This document shows positions 1 through 4,820 of a DNA stretch of 6,266 nucleotides, piece after piece. Below the pieces are notes generated by a model. It made no database searches. It had not been told where the DNA came from and was given only the letters and a program-made list of their open reading frames with translations. Every line of letters starts with the position of its first letter. Position 1 is the stretch's first letter. The stretch lies in assembly GCA_937874965.1 (NCBI GenBank), contig CALNCD010000178.1:1-6266 (forward strand). The letters are read 5' to 3'. Both the position numbers and the translations under genes were made by a program. Source of the DNA: an uncultured Erysipelotrichaceae bacterium (GTDB taxonomy: Bacteria; Bacillota_I; Bacilli_A; Erysipelotrichales; Erysipelotrichaceae).

Positions 1-1
1 T

Positions 2-664
2 TCCAGTGTTTTGATGAATCTTAATTTCAATCAGTTTATCAAAGTGATTGAAGTCATCCGTAATGAACTGAAACATCTGTTTCAAACCAATACCTATCAA
101 CTCCATGATGTATTGACTATCCATCGGAATATAGAGGAATCATTGCGGAAAGCCTTGCATACTCAGCGTCCTCACTTCTATATGATATTTTTAATTGTAA
201 TGGTCATGAGCGGCTTTCAGAATTCCCGAAGTTTTCAGGATATGTCGTTTCAGATCAAGAGTCTCTATGTGAATCTCTATGATGATGAACTGTATAAGAA
301 ATATCTGCTTGAAAATGATTCGCTGCGTTACTACACTGCCAAGAACGGATTCAAGGAAGGATTCGGCTTATACCTGAATTTCTTCCAGAAGAACCGCGAA
401 TCAATTCCTGCGCTTCTCTATATCTTAAGCAAGAATGAAGATCAGTACATCATAGATACTGCTGGATACCAGGCTTTGCAGAAGGCTCAGTTTTTAGCTA
501 AGAATTTGATTTCAAAACCTGATCACTGGGAAGAATTCGATCATTGGTGTCGATCAAACCGGGTTGCACCCTATGATACGACGCAGGTTCTCGCATCCGT
601 TGTCATGCTGGATTTTATCCAGCGAAACTTTTCAAGAATAAAGATGAAAGCTCCCCAGCACTGA
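2..664 (+). CDS. Divergent CitG/MdcB-like protein, 5' end outside the window
   Basis: The reading frame is open to the window edge and no ribosome site precedes the TTG (11) or ATG (14), so the true start probably lies upstream. About 217 residues are visible, mostly helical in character. Numbered from the TTG, the order of segments resembles triphosphoribosyl-dephospho-CoA synthase (CitG/MdcB, which makes the prosthetic-group precursor of citrate or malonate lyases/decarboxylases). The family motif GVNTHKG aligns with A48-P54 (ALHTQRP), the GF helix with GFKEGFG at 113-119, the LMA..DTN..RGG stretch with L136-G152, and the C-terminal SPGGSADLLA with APYDTTQVLA at 186-195. In each place the shape is kept but most catalytic or binding residues differ, so it may be a non-enzymatic relative or have a changed substrate. 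CitG proteins are usually about 280 residues, which fits a missing N-terminus. The gene ends one base before the NUDIX start, suggesting cotranscription. The assignment rests on remembered family patterns and is tentative; otherwise it is a hypothetical protein. Confidence 0.5.
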   Translation, partial: SSVLMNLNFNQFIKVIEVIRNELKHLFQTNTYQLHDVLTIHRNIEESLRKALHTQRPHFYMIFLIVMVMSGFQNSRSFQDMSFQIKSLYVNLYDDELYKKYLLENDSLRYYTAKNGFKEGFGLYLNFFQKNRESIPALLYILSKNEDQYIIDTAGYQALQKAQFLAKNLISKPDHWEEFDHWCRSNRVAPYDTTQVLASVVMLDFIQRNFSRIKMKAPQH

Positions 665-665
665 T

Positions 666-1175
666 ATGATACTTCATGAATTTTATGACGATCAGTATCC
701 GCTGGATGATGAAGGATTCGTGACTATCCGCTCGACTGTACGTGCAATTGTCTTGAATGATGAAGGGAAACTGGGATTTCTCCATATTCAGGGAGAAGAC
801 TATTTTGGTTTACGCAATCACCTGGAAACCATCGGGGGAGGCATTGAAGCCGGAGAAGATCAAACGACGGCTTTGCAGCGCGAGGTACTTGAAGAGATCG
901 GTTATCAATGTGAAATTCTTGGATCATTGGGTACCATCATTGATCGATACAATCGTATTCATCGGATAACGGTCTCTCATTTTTATTGGCTAAGAATTAC
1001 AGGCTTTAAGGGGGTGCATCGTACTGCTGAAGAGGAACTCCTGGTTCAAGCGGTCCGATGGCTGACATTGGAGGAAGCTTTGGCGTATTATGAGCAACCT
1101 GTTTCAAAAGTCAATCAATTGGTTCAGCAGCGTGATTACTTTGCCCTGAGAGCTTATCAGCAACATGTTCAATAA
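666..1175 (+). CDS. NUDIX hydrolase
   Basis: This 169-residue protein has a complete NUDIX box: G58, E64, then R72-E73-V-L-E76-E77-I-G79-Y80, matching GX5EX7REUXEEXGU. The glutamates coordinate the divalent metal that drives cleavage of a nucleoside diphosphate linked to another group. A strand rich in hydrophobic residues (about 23-40) and the G57-G59 turn before the box are typical of the fold. The length is normal for a stand-alone, cytosolic NUDIX enzyme. Nothing in the sequence fixes the substrate, so housecleaning of oxidised nucleotides, sugar nucleotides or other pyrophosphates are all possible. The ATG lies one base after the preceding stop codon with only a weak ribosome site, so translation is probably coupled to the upstream gene. 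The stop codon lies inside the terminator hairpin. Family assignment is firm; the function is not. Confidence 0.93.
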   Translation: MILHEFYDDQYPLDDEGFVTIRSTVRAIVLNDEGKLGFLHIQGEDYFGLRNHLETIGGGIEAGEDQTTALQREVLEEIGYQCEILGSLGTIIDRYNRIHRITVSHFYWLRITGFKGVHRTAEEELLVQAVRWLTLEEALAYYEQPVSKVNQLVQQRDYFALRAYQQHVQ

Positions 1176-1197
1176 ACATCCGTGATGGATGTTTATT
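1171..1197 (+). terminator. Hairpin at the end of the NUDIX gene, probably a terminator
   Basis: The arms AATAAACATCC (1171-1181) and GGATGTTTATT (1187-1197) pair perfectly over 11 bp around the loop GTGAT. The left arm includes the NUDIX stop codon TAA (1173-1175). Only a broken T-rich tail follows (TGTCTTAT). It lies between convergent genes, so it may act in both directions, although the minus-strand side has no T-run. Confidence 0.65.
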
Positions 1198-1257
1198 TGT
1201 CTTATAGAATCAGGATGAGTATCCTTGTGAGCAATTGCAGGACGTTTTCAGCTGCTT

Positions 1258-2220
1258 CTATTTAATGATTGTCTGTTTCCTGATGAAGCGTCGTCCTTGG
1301 AACGTATCACGCTTGGCCATGAGCTGGTCAATTTCATTAAGGACCGCTTTCTTGTTTAAGGTCCATTTCGGAGCAATCGTATCATTTTTCGGGCCATCTC
1401 CGGTCAGTCTGGCAATAATTGTGGTCGGCGGAAGCAGTTCAAGCTGGTCAACAATCAACTCAACATATTCTTTTTGCGTTAGCAGGGGAAAGGGATTGTT
1501 TTGGTAGATATGACCTAAACGAGATTCTTCAAGGATGTGGAGCATATGCAGTTTTACCATGTCAGGTTCAAGAGCAGCAACGTAATCAACAGTTTCAAGC
1601 ATCTCTTGGCGTGTCTCATCGGGAAATCCATTGATGATATGAATGCAGATCGGAATTCCCGCCTGTTTGCACCGGGAAACAGCATCATCGAAGACTTCCA
1701 AATCGTGGCCTCTATTCATCCAAAGCGCAGTTTTGGAATGAATGCTTTGCAAGCCGATCTCGAGCATGAGGTCTTTATGAACCATCATGGCTTTAAAATA
1801 AGCAAGTTTTTCAGGTTCCAGGCAATCGGGCCGGGTGGCGATATCCAGTGCTACAAAGCGAGAATCCATAAAAAAAGGGGTATAGAGGTTTTGGAGATCA
1901 CGCAAAGAAGCATATGTATTGGTATAAGATTGAAAGTAGGCAATCTGCTTTGCTGATGGCCATTTTTCAGAAAGCTGTTCAATGGCAGCATTGATTTGAA
2001 GGTTGAGGTCAGGATGGTTAAGTATCTGGTCACCTGAACCGGAGGATGAACAGAAAATACAGCCGCCATGTGCGCATGTGCCATCCCGGTTTGGACAGCT
2101 GAAACCGGCATCCAGTCCGACTTTATAGACTTTAGACTGGTATTTCATTCTCATTGCGTACGTATAGGTGTGATAGCGTTTATTATCATGGGTATATGGA
2201 AATGGATTTGCTTTTTTCAT
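1258..2220 (-). CDS. TIGR01212-family radical SAM protein (YtqA/YhcC-like)
   Basis: This 320-residue protein has the usual family length. The [4Fe-4S] site is the Elp3-like C42-x11-C54-x2-C57 within CPNRDGT...HGGCIFC, followed by SSSGSGD, which resembles Bacillus YtqA more than E. coli YhcC. Other family marks are AYFQSYTNTYA (94-104), IGLQS (155-159), HIINGFP (194-200) and the C-terminal RLTGDGP (271-277). Such enzymes reductively cleave S-adenosylmethionine to start radical chemistry in the cytosol. I recall that Bacillus YtqA has been linked to wobble-uridine modification (mnm5s2U pathway, with YtqB/MnmM), but I cannot verify this here and no ytqB-like gene adjoins. C49 is an extra cysteine inside the cluster loop. 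The ATG at 2220 gives a normal N-terminus. The ribosome site is weak (TGGAA), and the gene has its own promoter facing the WYL regulator. Confidence 0.92.
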   Translation of the reverse strand: MKKANPFPYTHDNKRYHTYTYAMRMKYQSKVYKVGLDAGFSCPNRDGTCAHGGCIFCSSSGSGDQILNHPDLNLQINAAIEQLSEKWPSAKQIAYFQSYTNTYASLRDLQNLYTPFFMDSRFVALDIATRPDCLEPEKLAYFKAMMVHKDLMLEIGLQSIHSKTALWMNRGHDLEVFDDAVSRCKQAGIPICIHIINGFPDETRQEMLETVDYVAALEPDMVKLHMLHILEESRLGHIYQNNPFPLLTQKEYVELIVDQLELLPPTTIIARLTGDGPKNDTIAPKWTLNKKAVLNEIDQLMAKRDTFQGRRFIRKQTIIK

Positions 2221-2244
2221 GGTTCCATTGTACCATGGAAGAAC

Positions 2245-2273
2245 ATTGTAATTAAGTTGACAAATACTGTCAG
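2245..2273 (-). promoter_or_regulatory. Promoter of the minus-strand radical SAM gene
   Basis: Read on the minus strand, CTGACA (2273-2268, 5/6 to TTGACA) is followed after exactly 17 bp by TACAAT (2250-2245, 5/6 to TATAAT). Transcription would start near 2238, giving a leader of under 20 bases before the ATG at 2220. The -35 box is part of the TGACA/TGTCA palindrome. The call is based on consensus match and position only. Confidence 0.55.
2258..2272. promoter_or_regulatory. Palindromic operator candidate TGACA-N5-TGTCA
   Basis: The perfect inverted repeat TGACA (2258-2262) and TGTCA (2268-2272) lies in the 62-bp gap between the two divergent starts. It covers the -35 box of the radical SAM promoter and ends 10 bases before the start codon of the WYL regulator. 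A plus-strand -10-like TGTAAT (2247-2252) would place the regulator's transcription start at about 2259, within the palindrome. Binding by the regulator, controlling itself and its neighbour, is inferred from position and symmetry. Confidence 0.5.
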
Positions 2274-2282
2274 AGAGGGCTC

Positions 2283-3185
2283 ATGCAAATTCAGCGATTA
2301 TTCGAAATCCTTTATTATCTTCTTCAACATTCCAAGGTTACATCGCAGCAGCTGGCGGATGTGTTTGACGTGTCCGTTCGGACGATTTACAGGGATCTCG
2401 ATACGCTGTTGCTGGCGGGAATTCCTATTCAGACGATTAAAGGCCGGCTGGGAGGAATATCACTCAATGAGCGCTTTATTCTGGATAAGAGGATTCTGAA
2501 TCCCCAAGAGCAAGAAGTCCTATTGAATTCCTTGGTGAGTTATCAGGCCAGCGGCCAGATCAATGAGCAATTGACACTGGAGAAATTGAAATCATTCTTT
2601 GCGAGCGGTGAGGTACGCGACTGGATAGCGATTGACTATACCGATTGGAGTGATCATTCGGCTGAGAAATTTTCGATGATTAAAGCGGCGATTACGATGC
2701 TTCAAAATGTTCAGTTTGATTACTACAATGCGAAGCTGGAATATTCCCGTCGAACAGTTCAGCCATTGCAGCTCTGGTTCAAATCAAGAACGTGGTATCT
2801 CAAGGCTTATTGTTTGGAGAAAGAAAGCCTTCGTTTATTCAAGCTTTCTCGGATGAATCATCTCGAATTGATTGAAGCTCATCATCGTGTCGATACAAGC
2901 ACCATGGAACTGGAAAACTTAATGTTCAGCAATGTGGAACTCATCACCTTTAAAGTCAGGATTGATCAATCTCTGGCTTATCGTGTGTACGATGAGTTTA
3001 ATCCTGATCGTATCGAAAAAGATCCGCAAGGGAATTTTATTGTGACGCATTCAATTCCTTATGATAATTGGATAATCGGTTATTTGCTTTCTTTCGGCTC
3101 GTCTTTGGAAGTTCTGGAAACTCAGGATCTCAAGGAGATGATTGCTGAAGAAATAGTAAAGATGACAAAGAGATGTCAGGTTTAA
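2283..3185 (+). CDS. YafY-like transcriptional regulator (HTH_11 + WYL)
   Basis: This 300-residue protein has a textbook two-domain layout. The N-terminal winged helix-turn-helix (residues 2-60) includes KVTSQQLADVFDVS and the recognition helix SVRTIYRDLDTL (31-42), followed by the wing GRLGGIS. The WYL domain lies at about 130-210, with the signature W171-Y172-L173 in RTWYLKAYCL. A C-terminal WCX-like region (about 220-295) follows. WYL domains are thought to sense small ligands or nucleic acid, and the effector here cannot be read from the sequence. The start MQIQRLFEIL aligns with the usual family N-terminus and is preceded by AGAGAGGG with short spacing. It diverges from one radical SAM gene and lies 29 bases upstream of another, so local control of both is likely. 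Regulation of its own expression through the palindrome just upstream is inferred. Confidence 0.92.
   Translation: MQIQRLFEILYYLLQHSKVTSQQLADVFDVSVRTIYRDLDTLLLAGIPIQTIKGRLGGISLNERFILDKRILNPQEQEVLLNSLVSYQASGQINEQLTLEKLKSFFASGEVRDWIAIDYTDWSDHSAEKFSMIKAAITMLQNVQFDYYNAKLEYSRRTVQPLQLWFKSRTWYLKAYCLEKESLRLFKLSRMNHLELIEAHHRVDTSTMELENLMFSNVELITFKVRIDQSLAYRVYDEFNPDRIEKDPQGNFIVTHSIPYDNWIIGYLLSFGSSLEVLETQDLKEMIAEEIVKMTKRCQV
3163..3178. promoter_or_regulatory. Possible second operator, TGACA-N6-TGTCA
   Basis: An inverted repeat TGACA (3163-3167) and TGTCA (3174-3178) sits in the last codons of the WYL gene, 37 bases before the next start. It shares TGACAAA and TGTCAG with the palindrome at 2258-2272, but the spacer is one base longer. 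A -10-like TATACT (3191-3196) follows without a good -35. It may be chance, or a weak second binding site. Confidence 0.25.
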
Positions 3186-3214
3186 TTGAGTATACTTAAG
3201 GCAGAGGTGATCGG

Positions 3215-4075
3215 ATGTTGTTGAATCGTAAAGGCCAAGGGAATCTCTGGTTTGGGGCCGACTATACTATTAATCTCTATCGGGGCTGTCATTTCGGATG
3301 CATTTATTGCGATAGCCGATCTGAGTGCTATCGGATTGAGGCTTTCGATACGGTTCGTTTGAAGGAAACAGTATTTACTGAACTTGAACAGGAAATGCGT
3401 ATTAAACGGCGCAAAGGAGTGATCTCCATCGGCGCAATGAGTGATTCCTACAATCGAATGGAGTCCAGTCAAGGTGCGACACGGCACTTGCTGGAGCTGG
3501 CGGACCGTTATGGCTTCGGAATACAAATCACGACCAAGAGTGCCAGCATTCTCGATGATCTGGAAATCCTGAAACGAATCGCAGTTCATAGTCCAGTCTG
3601 CATTGCGGTAACAATCACGACCTTCGATGAAGCGGATCGTCAGTGGATAGAACCATACTCTTCTTCAACGCAAGAGCGTTTCCGGGCTTTGGAAGCCTTG
3701 AAGAAAGCGGGAATCTATGCAGGAATCACCATGATGCCGCTCATTGCGTGCCTTAATGATTCCCAAGCAAACCTAACGGCGATTGCACGGCAGGGAATAT
3801 CGACAGGGATTGATTTTATCTATCCCTATCCAGGAGTGACGATGCGAGATCGTCAACGCGATTATTTCATGTCAAAAATTCAAGTGCATCGTCCGGATTT
3901 AATCAAGGTCTATAGACAGTATGGCGATCGTTATGAATGGCTGATCCGTGAGCCGAAACGGCGGATGCAAGAATTAAAGGCACTGCTGGATCCTCAGGGA
4001 ATCACAATGTCCATGCCCGTAATTATCGCTCGTTACAAGACGAGTCGTTCAAACAGACAGGAAAGTCTGTTCTAG
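3215..4075 (+). CDS. SPL-like radical SAM protein (COG1533)
   Basis: This 286-residue protein carries the classical radical SAM cluster motif C25-x3-C29-x2-C32 in RGCHFGCIYC, preceded by INLYRGC as in SplB-related proteins. Further family marks are the GAMSDSYN segment (73-80), ITTKSA (105-110), the strand VCIAVTITT (128-136), IEPYSS then R156 (about 145-156) and AGITMMPLIACLND (169-182). The fold should be a partial TIM barrel binding a [4Fe-4S] cluster and S-adenosylmethionine. It is shorter than Bacillus spore photoproduct lyase (about 340 residues), and no cysteine lies at the spacing of that enzyme's hydrogen donor; the nearest candidates are C38 and C129. It is therefore probably not a DNA repair lyase, and its substrate is unknown. 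The start is well set by AGAGGTGA (3203-3210). It follows the WYL regulator by 29 bases and precedes a VOC gene by 11. Confidence 0.88.
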   Translation: MLLNRKGQGNLWFGADYTINLYRGCHFGCIYCDSRSECYRIEAFDTVRLKETVFTELEQEMRIKRRKGVISIGAMSDSYNRMESSQGATRHLLELADRYGFGIQITTKSASILDDLEILKRIAVHSPVCIAVTITTFDEADRQWIEPYSSSTQERFRALEALKKAGIYAGITMMPLIACLNDSQANLTAIARQGISTGIDFIYPYPGVTMRDRQRDYFMSKIQVHRPDLIKVYRQYGDRYEWLIREPKRRMQELKALLDPQGITMSMPVIIARYKTSRSNRQESLF

Positions 4076-4086
4076 AGAGGATCCGT

Positions 4087-4458
4087 ATGATAACATTAGG
4101 GAATATTATGATCGACTGTCCAGATGATAACGCTTTGCAATCCTTTTACCAGAACCTGCTCGGTTGGGAGCCATTCATTTATTTTGGACTGCCGGCTTTA
4201 CGCAATGAATCAGGACTAGTCATTATGTTCAGTGCTGAGGAGGATTATTGTGCACCCGTATGGCCGGAGGAGGAGGGTTCGCAGCAGAAGCAGATGCATT
4301 TTGATTTTCAATGTGATGATTTGGAAGCATCGTTGGCTCATGCAGAGCAACTTGGTGCTCACAGAGCCGAACAGCAATTTGGCGGTGATGATTTTATTAC
4401 GATGATTGATCCTGCAGGTCATCCATTTTGTTTGTGCAGAAGCTCGAATGCGGGATGA
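4087..4458 (+). CDS. VOC-family (glyoxalase/bleomycin-resistance fold) protein
   Basis: This 123-residue protein is one VOC domain made of two beta-alpha-beta-beta-beta modules. The first starts with ITLGNIMIDCPD and the helix ALQSFYQNLLGWEPF (16-30). The second starts at MHFDFQCDDLEASLAHAEQLGA (70-91) and ends with ITMIDPAGHPFCLC (104-117), a typical VOC ending. H71 and nearby acidic residues could bind metal, but several family members bind ligand without catalysis. It looks like the Glyoxalase_6-type group seen in many Bacillota. The ribosome site AGAGAGG (4074-4080) overlaps the stop of the SPL-like gene and the gap is 11 bases, so the two are almost certainly cotranscribed. A role with the radical SAM enzyme, such as handling its substrate or product, is only a guess from context. 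Confidence 0.85.
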   Translation: MITLGNIMIDCPDDNALQSFYQNLLGWEPFIYFGLPALRNESGLVIMFSAEEDYCAPVWPEEEGSQQKQMHFDFQCDDLEASLAHAEQLGAHRAEQQFGGDDFITMIDPAGHPFCLCRSSNAG

Positions 4459-4542
4459 TTTGAGCGAATCAGAATAAAAAGAAGACTTTTTTCACCAATG
4501 AATGGACAGGTACGTTTTCTGGACATTCAATAACGGTAAGTT

Positions 4543-4572
4543 AACATACAGTGGTGAATGTATGTTTTTTTT
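4543..4572 (+). terminator. Rho-independent terminator
   Basis: The stem AACATACA (4543-4550) pairs with TGTATGTT (4559-4566) around an 8-base loop and runs straight into eight T's (4565-4572). It lies about 85 bases after the VOC stop codon and should end the WYL / SPL-like / VOC transcript. Confidence 0.75.
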
Positions 4573-4728
4573 AATGGCGTGAAGGAAAAGGGGGATTATG
4601 GCGTGACCGCTATGATGTTACGTTTATGGTCCATGATATACAATACCTAGGATTCATTCAATGAAAGGGGAACCTATAATAATGCGGTTCATAATTAATG
4701 TTTTAAATTATTCAAATCTTTAAATAAG
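4573..4728. other. Leader region without a recognised gene
   Basis: No gene is supported here. Visible items are a 9-base direct repeat ATGGCGTGA (4574-4582 and 4598-4606); an extended -10-like TGATATACA (4634-4642); the perfect palindrome TTCATTCAATGAA (4653-4665); a perfect TATAAT (4675-4680) with a poor -35; and a 13-codon frame from ATG 4682 to TAA 4723 with GAAAGGGG (4663-4670) upstream. A constitutive upstream promoter or a small RNA is possible but not shown. I recognise no riboswitch fold. Confidence 0.4.
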
Positions 4729-4767
4729 TTAACTCTTGATTAACAAAACGATAACAGATCATTCATG
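4729..4767 (+). promoter_or_regulatory. PhoP-type Pho box, four hexamers at 11-bp period
   Basis: Four hexamers start exactly 11 bp apart: TTAACT (4729), TTAACA (4740), ATAACA (4751) and TTCATG (4762). Against the Bacillus PhoP consensus TT(A/C/T)A(C/T)A they match 5, 6, 5 and 5 of 6 positions. Four such repeats on one DNA face is the usual site for two PhoP dimers. The array ends 53 bases before the phnD start, and weak -10-like hexamers follow (TGTAAG 4775, TAAGTT 4777, TTAATA 4781), as expected when PhoP replaces a good -35 box. Induction of phnDC by phosphate starvation follows. Confidence 0.78.
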
Positions 4768-4789
4768 TTCTTGGTGTAAGTTAATAGCA

Positions 4790-4802
4790 GAGAGAAACTC
4801 TC
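4790..4802 (+). other. Small hairpin near the expected 5' end of the phn mRNA
   Basis: GAGAG (4790-4794) pairs with CTCTC (4798-4802) around a three-base loop, just downstream of the likely -10 and seven bases before the AGGAG ribosome site. It would lie at the very 5' end of a PhoP-driven transcript, where such stems can protect mRNA. It could also be chance. Confidence 0.35.
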
Positions 4803-4820
4803 GGGAAAAAGGAGAATGAA

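Noticed and set aside
1231..1238. Palindrome GCAATTGC and a nearby AGGAT-GAGT-ATCCT hairpin (1212-1225) in the convergent gap
   Set aside because: Both are short and lack a T-run on either strand; not enough to call a terminator or binding site.
1537..1956. 139-codon plus-strand frame opposite the TIGR01212 gene
   Set aside because: The minus-strand frame encodes an intact protein with clear family motifs; this frame has no recognisable domain.
2223..2240. Inverted repeat TTCCAT-N6-ATGGAA before the minus-strand radical SAM gene
   Set aside because: It is a short 6-bp repeat inside the expected leader; no link to a known site and it may be chance.
2257..2285. TTGACA (2257-2262) as the plus-strand -35 box of the WYL gene
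   Set aside because: A 17-bp spacer would put the -10 on the start codon (CTCATG), and no TATAAT-like hexamer is present there.
3182..3589. 135-codon minus-strand frame opposite the SPL-like gene
   Set aside because: It overlaps the clear radical SAM frame with its CX3CX2C motif and shows no family features.
4476..4491. Hairpin AAAAAG-AAGA-CTTTTT just after the VOC gene as a terminator
   Set aside because: The stem is six bp with a single G-C pair, so it would be very weak; the hairpin at 4543-4572 with its T-run is the better terminator.
4688..4693. TTCATA as a fifth Pho hexamer
   Set aside because: It matches the hexamer consensus but lies 41 bp before the array start, out of the 11-bp phase.
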